A stretch of DNA of 64,000 nt from Pegea sp. RAD2-039 (taxonomy: Eukaryota > Chordata > Thaliacea > Salpida > Salpidae). The notes under the pieces are model-generated. The model worked only from the letters and a program-made list of their open reading frames with translations. It had not been told where the DNA came from and made no database searches. A program made the position numbers and the translations under genes. The stretch lies in contig JAQGEQ010000283.1 in the NCBI GenBank assembly GCA_034620365.1, positions 310,001 through 374,000 on the forward strand, written 5' to 3'. Numbering within the stretch: the first letter of the stretch is position 1; every line of letters begins with the position of its first letter. Shown here piece by piece: positions 11,641 through 23,617 of the stretch.

Positions 11641-12960
11641 TTTAAAGGTGACATCTCACCACGATAATGTGGAGTTGTAGTTGTAAAAATATTAAAAATG
11701 GCTGATGGCAGAATCATTTTCACAATAATTGAAGATAAATAAAATAAAAACACTTTTAAAAAAAGTAAAAAAACTTGGTGCTTATCAAATCTCTTGGTTC
11801 TACTTAAATGTAATCGACCAATCTATTTTTGTAAAGTTTTCTTACTTAATATTCAAACTTTAAACTGTTTCCTATAATTTTCATTCTAGAATGTCCTCAT
11901 CATTTAGTTTTCAACCAAAATAAGATTAACTTTTAATTAGCTTTTTTTAGTTTAAGATTTATTAATTGTCTTATTTGTCTTGACAAATGATGATAATGTT
12001 AGGAAATTCTAAAGTTGTATGCTATTAGTTTAGTTTTTATACTTTTATTTTTTCTAATTATCTTTATTAGTTAGTTCATGGTAACCTGAAAACAATTTAG
12101 TAATTAGTAACTTTTCTCATTTGTTATTTTTCTCAATAATTACTGTAAAATCAGAATTCTAGTTTCTTTTGAAAATGTAAGCAACATGTAGAAATTTAAA
12201 TTCATTTTAATGCGATCCATCGATTCTCTAACAGCCAGATAACCACAAACATTAAACTGAATACACTGCATATAACAACTAAATTTTCTACAATTGTCAC
12301 AATTCGTCCCGATGTAATCTGTACTATATTGTGTTTCTTGCTATAAAGTGCAGATTATAGCGGGACAAATATTCATAACATTCGATTCGCTAATAATATA
12401 ACATAAAATAACATAATCGTTGCATCTGCTGTCGGTTTGATTCTCTAACAGCCAAATGACAAGCAATCATGTGAAAACGAAGCAAGTCTATGATACCGGT
12501 GGCGTTGTCAGCTTTTTATGTGGCTAACTCATATCATGAATTTCATGGCAAAGTTTTTATAAAGGGGATGTTTAATTAACAAAACATCAGTATTCTATTT
12601 CGACCATTATCAAATAAGATTGTTTCAACAAATACTGATGACGTAATTCAGTTAGTTAGGAGTTGTTTAAATATTGACTGATTGTAATGATTGTTGAAGG
12701 ACTCAATTTATATATCTTTAAATATAAGAAACTGCATCAAAATTTCAGTATAGAACGTTATCTGATATCCACTAAATTGTTAATTGGTTTCTGCAATCAA
12801 TTTTTTTCTAATAAAATAAATTTCTTTATCTGTAATCTTCTAATAGAAAAATGAATAAAACTAAATTTTGAGTTAATATTCGACTGTGATAAAACCTGAC
12901 TCAATGCCCCGAGGCTGTTGATGTTTTGAGAGGAAGTGATGACGTCATCTTTAAATATAA
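11641..12960. other. Mostly single-copy intergenic DNA
   Basis: No coding region is supported. 11762-11856 recurs at 52433-52530 (both hold TATCAAATCTCTTGGTTCTA). A tract with ATCGATTCTCTAACAGCCAG at about 12218-12262 recurs at about 14440-14485, and a weaker form of it at about 12440. The inverted repeat at 12306-12366 is listed separately. Confidence 0.5.
12306..12366. repeat. Imperfect inverted repeat, 20-bp arms
   Basis: The left arm begins GTCCCGATGTAATCTG and the right arm ends CAGATTATAGCGGGAC. Reverse-complemented, the arms agree at about 16 of 20 positions, including the GC-rich GTCCCG ends, around a loop of about 20 nt. It stands out from the AT-rich surroundings. It could be a tiny MITE-like element or a structured RNA; I cannot decide. 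Confidence 0.5.
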
Positions 12961-13079
12961 ATGCTTTTTAATATTTAATTTTATCAACAACTAATAATAA
13001 CAACTACTAAGAAATTAAAATCTAGAAATAAATTGATAACGAATAATGTGAAGAAAACAATGAATAAAACTCATATAAC

Positions 13080-13500
13080 CAAAATAAATTTATTTTTAAA
13101 CAATTTTTTGAGTAACCCACAAACTCAAAACTTAAACTAACCTATATAAACCCCCAAATAACTTAAGGAAACTGTGCAAAGCGGCTACTGCAGCCAGTGG
13201 TAAGGTCACATTAGCTCCATTTGTACCATCAAATTAAACTACTAAAAATCAAGCTTAGTGTTTCTGATCCAATCCAGCATCTTGAATTGCATCAGAAACT
13301 ATTATCTCTATTTAAGTAATTAATTAAAGTCGTTTAAAGAACTTAAACGGTGATGAAGCAAAAGTGATTTATAAATCTTTTTATTGAGATGTTCCATTCC
13401 ATGTATATGACAATGAAATTCTCACTATCTAGTAGCTATTGATGTTTACGTAATTATTTATTTTGTAATTATATTTATTCTAACTCGCTTAATTAAAAAC
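13080..13500 (+). repeat. Duplicated block D, copy 1
   Basis: It recurs at 20890-21330 (same strand) and 45020-45500 (inverted). It begins near ACCAAAATAAATTTATTT and contains GCAAAGCGGCTACTGCAGCC followed by GGTCACATTAGCTCC, which together weakly resemble the A and B boxes of a tRNA-derived SINE. The 20.9 kb copy lacks about 60 bp covering exactly this part. No coding sequence is seen. Confidence 0.6.
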
Positions 13501-14029
13501 AATTTAATTTTAGATTTTTAATAATTCATTTTTTCAGCAACTACGTCATCATAATTACTCTCATCTGCTTCAGCACCGAGTCATTTATTATTCAAATGCT
13601 TACATCAAACTTACAAAAATGAAATGATAAAAAAAATGAAATTACTTTTTAATTTTCTTTAAATTTGCAAGAACATCAGATGAACCATATCTTGCTGGTT
13701 GTTTAGCAGTCAGTTTATTTGAAACTTTTTTATCAATTAAGATATTTTTGAACTGTTTGGTTTTATTACATATACGTCAGATTTGTTGCTAATCTTGTAT
13801 TGATCATTTTGAGTGCTTGAAAATTTTTGATACTTTATATTTCCATCATAAATTTAAATTTTATTGAAAAGTAACACTTAGATATTGGATAAAACTGTTT
13901 AAAATTTTTTTCTTAGAATCTTTAGAAGTAGGGTACAATTTGTTTTCATCTGTTTGAAACGTTTGAACCTTTTTCTTTCTTCTATACATTATAATATTTA
14001 GTCTACAACTCCTTTTATAAGGGTTCCAC

Positions 14030-14235
14030 GTAGGTCAAGCTAGTTTAATAAAAAAAAGCAGAGATAAAATAAGTGTACCTTACTCTGATTAAGAAATTAG
14101 CAAGACTACAAAAGCAGTCAAAGAAAAGTATACCAGACTTGTGAATAAAAATTAATCTCCTTCAGGAGCAAGAATGAATTCATAGTTTGTAACAAACATT
14201 TATAATTCAAATCTAAAGTTATAATTCACGAAAGA
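14030..14235 (+). pseudogene. Family B ZNF relic 2
   Basis: Readable words are ISVPYSD followed by a TAA, then EISKTTKAVKEK and, after shifts, a first-finger remnant (VCNKHL-like, then KVIIHE). The TAA after the YSD/CSD word also occurs in relic 3 at 44.6 kb, so the common ancestor was already broken. The relic ends at about 14235, where it joins a tract (AGTACTACTTAGTATGATCA) also found at 50660. Confidence 0.6.
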
Positions 14236-14239
14236 CAGT

Positions 14240-15870
14240 ACTACTTAGTATGATCAATGAAACAATTTAACTATTTATTCTTTAGTCTAAGAATTAGGAT
14301 CAACAAAAATTTTTTTAAGATTTATTGACAATCTTATTTCTTTTACAAAAGATGATAAATAAACGAAACTGTAAAGTTTTATGTTTTGAGTTTTGATTTG
14401 ATTATTTTTAATTAACTTTAAATTCATTTTTATGGAGTCCATCGATTCTCTAACAGCCAGATAACCACAAATATTAAACTGAATTCATGATGAAAAAAAA
14501 AGAAACCTTTATTGATATAATTACTTATGTCCTACAAAACGGTCACTATAGATTAGAAGAATGTTTTATTGGTAAACAATAAAAAAAATTATTAGATTTA
14601 AAGAAAATGTATTGATATTATTTTCAACAGCATTCATGGAAGCAGAAAAATGAAATTTAATCATTTTGTTGAAACAAATAATTTTGTTGCTTACGTTGAT
14701 AGTTCCTAATTTTATTAATCATACAAACGAATTTAAAAAAGCTGTAACATTAATAGAAAAGTTATTTGAAACAGAAATAAGTTTTCCAAATGGTTTTGGA
14801 TGGAATAATTTCAATATATTGATTTTTGACAGATAGCATATCAATGATAAGAATTTTTATAATTAACAATCCAAAAGCTGCTAAATTAATATTTCAAAGT
14901 TTAAATAAAATCTTCTCATTGTTGAAAAATTTGCCTAATTTCTTAAAAATTGAAATTACTTTGTATAATAAGGAATGTTTTTTAAAGTAATTACATTCAA
15001 TTAATTGCATTCAAGTAATATTGAAAAAAACTTGTATTGTATATTTTACTCATAAATTGCAGCTCGATTGGTTGGAAAAATTCTTCTCAATATGAAAATA
15101 TTTCAAAAATAAATAAAAAAAATTTTACATTCCAAAATATTTTCTTCATGTTCTTATAATGAATACATTAAAGTGATTTTAAACTGAATTCTTTTATTTC
15201 AACTTGTAGCTTATAAGATAACAATATTTTGATTGCTTTATTTATACTTACAGACTTTTCTTCATTACTAAAATTTGAAGCTTGAACTAGTTTCATAAAA
15301 TCATCACAAAAAAATTTTGTTTGAAGACGTTATGTGTGACGTAATCAAAAAAAGATTACTTTCCAAATTATTCAAATAATGCGAAGTATAATTCACTACT
15401 AGTATATAAATATATAAATTATAAGTATATAATATTATATAATAACTATAAAACTAAATTTAATCAACTGTTTTCCTAAAATACTTAAATAAGTTTAGAA
15501 TAACATTAGTAAGATTAAAGAAAAATATTATCTAACAAATTCTACCATGTCAATTAATTAAGAGTCAGAGAAAAACTGACCTTAACAATTTATTTGCAGT
15601 TTGTCTCACTTTTATTGGAATTTCTTTTATTAGACTGTAAATCAAAAAATATTGTCAAATAAAATTAGATTTTAATATTTATTTTTCAGCCACAACATGT
15701 CGCTGTAATAATTTTATTTTCATATTTTGTAAAATTGTAAATTTCTCCTTAGATCTATTAGATAAATAGTGTAAGACTTTGAACTTGAAAGACTTTATTT
15801 TTTAATATTTGTAAAAATTTTATTCAAACTAATACAAATATCTTTATATAAAAAATATGTTTAGTTTTAA
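14240..15870. other. Intergenic DNA with a possible decayed coding stretch
   Basis: Between about 14489 and 14960 several short open stretches follow each other in different frames, such as KKKETFIDIITYVLQNGHYR, NHFVETNNFVAYVDSS and FKKAVTLIEKLFETEISFP. This is the look of an old coding sequence broken by stops and frameshifts, but I recognise no family, and chance is possible in AT-rich DNA. The rest holds nothing I can name. Confidence 0.25.
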
Positions 15871-15879
15871 CGAATTACT

Positions 15880-16165
15880 TGAAAAATTTAAACTCAAAAG
15901 TAATTTGCACCTAGAAATAAGATACAGTCTTCTATAAGATTGATGTCAGAGAAATAAAGTTTGTCTAACAGTTTTTAATAAATCAAACTTATAGAGAAAA
16001 AGAAAAGTTTGAAAAAGTACTTTCCTCCTGACAAATACTAGATGGAAAGAAATTAATAAAAGAAAGAACAAAATGCTCAGCTAGTTGTCATCCACACTAG
16101 CAATATTTTGAAATCGACAATCTGTCGATTAACTTTATAAAAATTTGAATTTCTGAAAATATATT
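15880..16165. repeat. Dispersed repeat, copy 1
   Basis: It is an inverted match to about 60170-60475; both contain the complement or direct form of ACTTTCCTCCTGACAAATAC and ACAGTCTTCTATAAGATTG. The two copies lie in otherwise unrelated surroundings, so this is either a transposon fragment or a translocated segment. No coding frame. Confidence 0.6.
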
Positions 16166-17219
16166 ATTTTCAACTCTTGTTGTTAATAAAACCTTTAAAT
16201 TTGAATATAATAATCGTAATATTGGTAGACTACCATTAGTATATTTGTAATAAATTTATTATTTCACTTAGTTGTTTTATAAAAGTTTTTTTCTTTCTAC
16301 TCTTCGATAAACTTTTTGTAGAAAAACAATTTAATTAAGTAAAAAAAGTAATTTAAAATTGTTCTCAAAGGAAAAAATTTTGTATAAAAAGAGAAGGATA
16401 ATTTTGATTTATATTTTTTAGTCTTTAATATTAATCAGTATTTGATTTTATTTTCCTACAAATCTTATCATTATTTGATTTTTTTTAAATTGTTTGTATA
16501 TCTAATCATTAGTAAATGTTCTTCTTGTTTCTATCCTTATTTTTCTTCTAAATATTATTCTTATTAGTATTCTTCTTGTATTTATTCTTTCTTCTTGTAT
16601 GTTCTATCATTATTATATATGTTATAAGAACTTAGTTTAATTTTTAAAAACTAATTCGAATCTAAAATTGTTTATTTTGTGTAACTAAAACCACTTTTCT
16701 ATAAAATTAGAACAATTTATTTAACGATATTTTAGTTTTAATTGTTTTAGTCGTAAAAGCTGACGCTAGACGTCGCTGAAGATAAATAATTTTGAAAACT
16801 TTGCATTGGTTCAGGCTATGTTCTTGTATAGTTTTTCCAACTCAGTAATTCACTAAATTAAAAAAGAAAGTATTAAGTTGAGTTCTGTATCTAAGATGTT
16901 TGCAGAAGTAAAAGTTCTATATTAGATATTACATCATCAGTATCTTTGATAATTGCACTGCTTAGTTATTTTAGTTCTGATAAACAATTTAAGTTGATCA
17001 AAATTAGCTAACAGATTGTTTCACTGAATTAAAAACCCTAAAAAAACCTAGAAATTAGTATCAGATTAGCTTTTTAACTAAGTGTAAGGTTTAAAAAAAA
17101 GTAAAAAAGGTGACACTATAATAGTTTTATTTCATATTTTGTAAAATTATAATTTTTGTATTCTTAGATCTGTTAGATAAATAGTCTAGCTCACACACTT
17201 TGAACTTACAACAAAAGTT
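16166..17219. other. Single-copy AT-rich DNA
   Basis: No gene found. A pyrimidine-rich tract with repeated TTCTTCTTGT words lies at about 16510-16600. About 17115-17190 is a degenerate repeat of about 15700-15775 (both contain CATATTTTGTAAAATT and TTAGATCTRTTAGATAAATA). This piece abuts the broken 3' end of the 17.2 kb ZNF gene. Confidence 0.4.
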
Positions 17220-18020
17220 TTATGCAACTATCAGTAAGCCGGTATGAGTCCTTTCATGAGTTACAAGATTGGAATTATGACTAAATTTTCTTTCACAAAC
17301 AACACATTCATATGGTTTCTCACCAGTATGAGTTCTTTCATGATTTAAAAGACTAGATTTATGACTAAATTTTCTTTCGCAAACAGCACATTCATATGGT
17401 TTCTCACCAGTATGAGTTCTTTCATGGCATAACAAATTGGTTTTTTGACTGAATTTTCTTTCACAAACATTACATTCATATGGTTTCTCACCAGTATGAG
17501 TTCTTTCATGATTTAAAAGACTAGATTTATGACTAAATTTTCTTTCACAAACAACACATTCATATGGCTTCTCGCCATTATGAGTTCTTTCATGAACTAA
17601 CAAATGGTGTTTTCGACTAAACTTTCTTTCACAAACTATACATTCATATGGTTTCTCACCAGTATGATTTCTTTCATGATAAACAAGCTGAGATTTGAAT
17701 TTAAATTTCTTGTTACAGTCTAAGCATTCATATTTGATTTTGAAATTAGATGATTGTTTATTTTCTTCATCATTTTCTTTCCCTTTGAATGCTTTTTTAT
17801 TTCTGTTAGTCTCTTTATAAGGAAGACTTGTAGTTGTTGGAATTTCTTTAGTATTATTTAAACTAGTTTGATCAACATCATTTCTAAACAAGCTATATAC
17901 TCCACCAGAAGTGTTTACCAAAGTTTTATTTTCTGCAGTTTTATTATTAAAACTTTTCTCATCATCATCTGATGACAGTTTTCTTTTTCGTGCAAAGTTG
18001 CTGCCTTGTATCAAGTTCAT
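17220..18020 (-). CDS. C2H2 zinc-finger protein truncated by rearrangement, 6 fingers
   Basis: A 266-residue protein: N-terminal region (residues 1-92) then six fingers with helices [40 protein letters not shown] and HNSNLVTH. After the sixth finger the linker stops at THTG and the frame runs into unrelated sequence coding LLIVA and TAA. Neither the class I nor the class II tail follows, so the 3' part was lost at a breakpoint near 17235. Linker variants ([16 protein letters not shown]) and finger order pair it with the 47.8 kb gene, of which it is an inverted paralogue. All six fingers keep their zinc ligands, so a working protein is possible. Start at the ATG 15 nt after the CTTCAG acceptor. 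Confidence 0.82.
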   Translation of the reverse strand: MNLIQGSNFARKRKLSSDDDEKSFNNKTAENKTLVNTSGGVYSLFRNDVDQTSLNNTKEIPTTTSLPYKETNRNKKAFKGKENDEENKQSSNFKIKYECLDCNKKFKFKSQLVYHERNHTGEKPYECIVCERKFSRKHHLLVHERTHNGEKPYECVVCERKFSHKSSLLNHERTHTGEKPYECNVCERKFSQKTNLLCHERTHTGEKPYECAVCERKFSHKSSLLNHERTHTGEKPYECVVCERKFSHNSNLVTHERTHTGLLIVA

Positions 18021-18681
18021 TTTCAAGTTAATAGGCTGAAGAAAACTTTTTTAATTTTCAAGTATGCATATAAAATAATTTTAGTCTTAAGTGATATATT
18101 ATTTTTATATGAACAAAATTTGTTTACTAATGATAACAATCAAGTTTAGATCAAGTTTTGTTCAAAGTCTTAACTCGAAACTTATGATGTTCTATATACA
18201 CTTTTATTAAAAACAAATTTGAAGAACAATTTTTTGTAAACTGTAGAAAGTATTTTCACAAATTATTGGTTATAATTTAATATTTATATAACAAAAGTTC
18301 AATATTTAGGCAACGAAATATCTAATTCTATAATAAATAAAGAGAAAAAAATTCTTCTATAGAAAAAGCTTTATTGTTTTACATATAGCAGTTACGAGGG
18401 CAAAACACGTTTGCTAGTGAAAATGATAACATGAGTTCAGAAAATAAAAATTAAAAAGTATATTATAATTATAAGAATTAACAGTGTTTAAAATAGATCA
18501 ACAAGATGTTAAACCTTAATTTTAAAGATTTTAATCTGCAGGTTTTTATATCATATTCAAGTGTAAAATCCTCAATAGAATTAACTTGTATGTTATATTA
18601 ATAGGGAGCAACAATTAATTAAAAAAATATATCAAACTATGTCTAGTTATTTTTAATTACATTTATTTATATTTAATATAA

Positions 18682-18843
18682 ATGCGAAGGAGGATGCTTA
18701 AAGGCAGCACATCTCACTAACACACTTTCTCACGAGTTTTGTATGGTTTTTCTCAGGAGTTTTATATGTCTCCACCTGGGCTCGAAACCGGTACTTTCTA
18801 GCTAGAAGGTAGGTGTAGTAACCGCTTCGCCACTAAGCAGGAC
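18682..18843 (-). mobile_element. tRNA-derived SINE with target-site duplication
   Basis: On the minus strand the insert begins CTGCTTAGTGGCGAAGCGGT, with a good Pol III A box (TAGTGGCGAAGCGG, 18822-18835) and a B box (GGTTTCGAGCCC, 18778-18789) at tRNA-like spacing. A body of about 100 nt ends in a GC-rich stem (GCTGCC...CATCCTCC). The insert interrupts a flank that is continuous in the paralogues and is bounded by the direct repeat TAATATAA (18674-18681 and 18844-18851). This is a complete or nearly complete SINE; I do not know its family name. Confidence 0.82.
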
Positions 18844-19260
18844 TAATATAATTAGTTATATTTATATATATATATATTATAATTTAGTTATAGTTAAAGA
18901 ATATTTTAATGAAAATTCAAGAGTTGATATTGACTTATTAAATTAATTTATAAATATTAAGCTCAACTTAAAAAAATAGATATTTAAGTATCATGGAAAT
19001 GTATAAAGAATTTATAGCTTACAAGCCAACATAAACGAACAAAAATTCACGTAAACGGAATACATGCGAAAACTTCACAAAAATCAATACTAGCAACTGT
19101 CTTATAAAATTAAGCAAGCAACATAAGTTTAAAAATCATCAAAAATCATTCATGATCATCTAACACTAATCATTTTTCTCTATTGACATTAAGTTTACAA
19201 GTAACTAAAAGAGACAAAAGAGAGCAACAAAACCTATATTTAAAAAAAAATTATAATAAT

Positions 19261-19294
19261 AAATATAACAGAAATGACGTTACCGAACAATTAA
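19261..19294 (-). promoter_or_regulatory. Conserved CRE-like and TATA-rich element
   Basis: Minus strand TCGGTAACGTCATTTCTG then an AT run, about 1.25 kb before the ATG of the 17.2 kb gene. The greater distance is due to the SINE insertion. Confidence 0.35.
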
Positions 19295-19399
19295 ACTCTT
19301 GGTCAAAGTCTTCTTAAGAACATATATATTTGCTTGATTTATAAAAGTGATTTATTAATCTTCAAAACAGTTTGGAGAAATCATAATTTTGAAAGCAAT

Positions 19400-20260
19400 G
19401 TTAAAAATTAAAAATTGTTTGTAGGTAATTTATGATGACAGAAACAAAGTTCTAGAAGCTTTTGCTGTATGGGTTTTGTAGCTTGTTGATTATGATTTTG
19501 ATGCTTTTACTGCTTTGCTATCAATATTTGTTGTGCATTAAAATTTTTCAGCAATATTGAGTAACTGCAAATCTAAACTTCTTAAGAAGCTATGTTAGTG
19601 CAGCTTGCATTCTTTTTTTGTTTATTATAAAACTACATAAAAGTATAAATTTTCTAGAAGTTTCTTTTAAACATTAATCATTTAAACTGTTTTTGTAGAA
19701 ACTAAAGAAAAACATAAGATCAAGCTGAAATTTTTTATCCTACAAAAACTTAATCCAGATTAAGTTACAAATGAAAAAAAAACTTTCTTAAAATTGATAC
19801 TTTTACAGTTCAATTTTTGTTTGAGGTCGATCATTTTTATTAGAAAGCTCTGCAAAATCTTTTAGAAAATCATTTGATATTGTAATAAAAAAACTATTTT
19901 CTTGTATTTCCTAATGACTTATTTATATTTCTTTCATTATTCAGATTTTATTTGATTTTTTTATTAAACTTTAACTAAAAAATAACCTATAAATAAACCA
20001 AAAGATAAAATGATTTGCATTACAAAATAAATAATAATCTATAATTTTGAGATTACTCATAGTGATTTAATTTAAAAAATAATTATTTATTAATTTTGGT
20101 ATAAGGCAGATAGTTTGCGTGTTCTTGTTTTCAACACACGTCTATAAATTATTTCACATAAATCAATCCTAAAAACCGAGAATTTTTAGTTTACTATTAT
20201 ACGTTGTCATATGCTTAAGTGTGATTAATATATTGTCTTTACGATTTGGTTAAGCAAGAA
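19400..20260 (-). repeat. Duplicated block F, copy 2 (inverted)
   Basis: Reverse complement of 46160-47050 and of 7282-8100. There is no gene in it. Together with the following D block it makes an inverted duplication of 45.0-47.1 kb. Confidence 0.7.
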
Positions 20261-20394
20261 TGTAAATAAACAGATAAAATAAGCTAACAAGAATAGATGA
20301 AATTGGAATTATAAGAATTATTTTGAAGTCTATTGATATGCCAAATGTTACATCTTTTTCTTTCTTAATTTCCAACTTAATTAAGTATAAAAAG

Positions 20395-20465
20395 TGTTGT
20401 TTGTGAGAATATGGCTTAGCAAGAGGTGCTCTTTTCGGGCACCCTCCTTTTTGTTTATTGCAATA
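20395..20465 (+). mobile_element. Decayed SINE 3' tail
   Basis: GTGAGAATATGGCTTAGCAA followed by GAGGTGCTCTTTTCGGGCAC and CCTCC matches the tail of the 18.68 kb SINE on its own strand (GTGTTAGTGAGATGTGCTG, then CATCCTCC). The GC-rich tail can fold (GAGGTGC with GCACCCTC). The tRNA head is missing. The inverted counterpart is at 45960-46025. Confidence 0.5.
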
Positions 20466-20889
20466 AATATGGAAAAATTATGATTAATGCATCATTTATT
20501 TAGTATCGTTAGATAATAAAAAACATTTCATTACTTGAGTCCAAGTCAAAATTGTTATGGAGTTTTGTTCTTTTTGCTGTTACGAGCTGTCGAATTTTCT
20601 GGTAAACTAAAAAAAATAAATGATTACAAGCTGTTAGTTGTTAAACGATTATATTTGAAATGTTTTAGTTTTTCATTTTATTCAATTTATTAATTCATGC
20701 TGTTACTAATTGTTTGGTTATTTTTAAATACTTACCATGTCATTTTTCTGACTTTCATAAAAATCAAATTACCAAAAAACGTAAAGTTATTTTAAAATTT
20801 TAAATAAAGATTTTGTTTATAAATTAAGAACCTTAAAAAGCAATATCTACAAATAAATTGATGTGAAGGTAAAGAAAACAATCAATAAA
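20466..20889. repeat. Intergenic segment shared with 45.5-45.96 kb
   Basis: Matches 45550-45960 inverted (both contain TGTTACGAGCTGTCGAA or its complement). No reading frame is supported. Confidence 0.6.
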
Positions 20890-21330
20890 ACTTATCTCAC
20901 CAAAATAAATTTATTTATTTTCATACAACCTTTCTGTAAACCACAAACTCAAAACTTAGAATAACCCATATTAACCCCCAAATAACGTAAAACCATCAAA
21001 TTAATGGATTTAAAAACGACCTTTTTCTGTTAGCCTTGCTCAACACTTAGAAAGAGTTGAATGAAGTCTTTTTCTGATTGAATCAATCCACTGAAATAAA
21101 TTATATCAGAAACTGTAATCGGTGTTTAGAAAATTGACTATAGGTATTTTTTAGACACTAGACATTGATAAAGCAAAATTAATTTATATATCTGTTTAGT
21201 GAGATGTTGTATTCCAGTTACTATGGCTGTTATATTCTCACTATATATTACTTATTAACGATTATGTAATTATTTATCTTGTAAATATATTTATTATAAT
21301 TTTTGATCAAATTTATCAATTTAAGAATAA
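20890..21330 (+). repeat. Duplicated block D, copy 2, with internal deletion
   Basis: Aligns with 13080-13500 and, inverted, with 45020-45500, but about 60 bp with the tRNA-box-like sequence are missing after AAATAACGTAAAA (about 20990). Its tract TTATATCAGAAACTGTAATC also resembles part of block A (about 385-410). Confidence 0.6.
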
Positions 21331-21399
21331 AAACTAAATAGTTTTTAAAAAGCAAATAAATAATTCATCTAATTTTTAAAACTTTAGATCTTAACCCAG

Positions 21400-23617
21400 T
21401 CACTTCTTCATGTTTTTAAATACAATAGCAACCTAATATAAAGTTAAATATGAATAGCGCAATTAAAGAAGATCAATAATTTAATACCCTTGTAGTTTAT
21501 AAGAATTGTATAACAGATAAGTCAATAAAAACTAACAAATTTTAATTCAAATCTAATATTTTGAAAGCTAAGAGCATTTATCTAAAAATTTTATTTTGAA
21601 TAGTATTGAAAATCTGATATTAGAACTCCATATCTGAAAACTTTCATATTTAGCTTTATTCAATTGGTAAAAGGAAACTAATAACAAAGAAAGCTAACAT
21701 AACACTACTAACCAACAACTGTCGACTGCAGAATGAACTACGTGTATAGAGTAATAGGGGATGAAACATTTACGTAAATGGTAAAATATTCTACTATCAC
21801 TACTAACAATAACAACACTACTTTTCAACCTATTGTTTGTAGCTTTGTGAACTAAAATGTACCTCTTACTGCCCTTTTGAAATTCTATCTTAACACTTCA
21901 CTAAGTCATTGCTTTGTGGATGGTACATAGTTGTTATATCACTTTAATATTCTTTTTTGTGATATCAAGTTATTCTAGCAATTAATTACTGTATTCAGTC
22001 AAACATAACCTCGAAATCATCCGTAAATAATAATACCTTTTAGAATAGTTTTTCAGAGGTTTTAGATAAAAAAACTTTAAATGATTAATATCTATAAGTA
22101 TTTCATGAAATTTATTCTTTGTTTGTAACTTTTAAAAATATAACATACACAAAATAATGAAAACTGAATGAACAAATACTCTTACAAAGTTTGGATTTTG
22201 CAGTTACTTGATAATAATAAAAAGATGTATTGTACAAAATATTGAGAACAAAGCAGTAAAAGCATCAAAATGTTAATCAGCAAACAACAAAATCATAATA
22301 GCAAAAGCTTCTATAACTTTGATAACCTCATCAGAATTTGCGTGCAAACGTTGTTTTGTTTCTAACATTGCTTTCAAAATTATTATTTCTCCAAACTGTT
22401 TTGAAGATTAGAAGATCACTTTTATAAATCAAACATATATATATATTCTTAAGAAGACTTTGGCCAAAAGTTAATATAAGTTTATATGTTTGGTAACGTC
22501 ATTTGTGTTATATATATTATTATGATTCTGTTTAATTATAAGGTTTTGTTGCTCTCTTTTACCTCTTTTAGTTAATTATAAACTTAATGCCAATATAGAA
22601 AAACGATTGTTGTTAGATGATCATGAATGATTTTTGATGTTTTGTAAACTTATGTAGCTTGCTTAACTTTATAAAAAATTTGCTAGTATTGATTTTTGTG
22701 AAGCTTTTGCAGGTATAGCGTTTAGACATTAGATTTTTTAAAGGAAAAGTTTGTAGTAAATGTTTATAACTGTCAAAATATTAGACTTTAAGTCAATTTT
22801 TGTTCGTTTATGTTGGCTTGTAACCTATAAATTCAGTATATATTTCCATGAAATTTAAATATGTATTTTTTAAAGTTGAGCTTATCGTTTCTAAATTAAA
22901 TCTAATGTGTATTCAATAAGTCAATAACAAGTCTTGACTTTTGATTAGAATATTCTCTAACTATAACTAAAATATAATATATATAAACATAACTAAGTAT
23001 ATTTGTAATTAAAAATAACTACAAATAGTTTGATATATTTTTTTATTAATCGTTGCTCACTATTAATGTAAATTCATACAAGTGACCTTACACTTGAATA
23101 TGAGATAAATAACTGAAGATTAAAATCTGTAAAATTAAGGTTTAACATCTTGTTGATCTATTTTAAACACTGTTAAATCTTACATTTAATAAATACATTA
23201 TAATTTTTAGTTTCTGAACTCATGTTATCATTTTCACAAGCAAACGTGTTTTGTCCTAGAAAATGCTACATGTAAAACAATAATGCCTTTTCTATAGAAG
23301 AATTTTTTTCTATTTATTTATTAAAGAATGGGATATTTTGTTGTCTAAATATTGAACTATAACCAACAATTTGTGAAAATACTCGGAAAAGTTTACAAAA
23401 AATTGTTCTTCAAATTCGGTTTAAATAAAAATATGTAAATACAACATCAAAAGTTTGTGGTTAAAACTTTTACAATACTTGTTCTAAACTTGATTGTTAT
23501 CATTAGTAAACTAACTTTGTTCATTTAAAAATAATATATCACTTAAAACTAAAATTATTTTATATGCATACTTGAAAATTAATAAAGTTATTTTTTCTTC
23601 AGCCTAATAACTTGAAA
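21400..23617 (+). repeat. 5' flank of the 23.6 kb ZNF gene
   Basis: Inverted duplicate of 4411-6700. It contains the 14-bp perfect palindrome CATTTACGTAAATG (21767-21780), the promoter-like element at 22481-22520 and the splice acceptor TTTTTTCTTCAG ending at 23602, 15 nt before the ATG. No separate gene is seen. Confidence 0.7.
22481..22520 (+). promoter_or_regulatory. Conserved CRE-like and TATA-rich element
   Basis: TTGGTAACGTCATTTGTG followed by TTATATATATTA, about 1.1 kb before the ATG of the 23.6 kb gene. Confidence 0.4.

Larger units (their letters stand above)
18021..19400 (-). repeat. 5' flank of the 17.2 kb ZNF gene
   Basis: The standard family A upstream region, interrupted by the SINE-like insertion at 18682-18843. 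The splice acceptor (CTTCAG on the minus strand) lies at about 18036-18041. No coding frame is supported. Confidence 0.65.

Noticed and set aside
13165..13225. Functional tRNA gene in block D
   Set aside because: Only an A-box-like word is convincing. The B-box position is poor and no acceptor stem or anticodon arm can be paired, so at most it is SINE debris.
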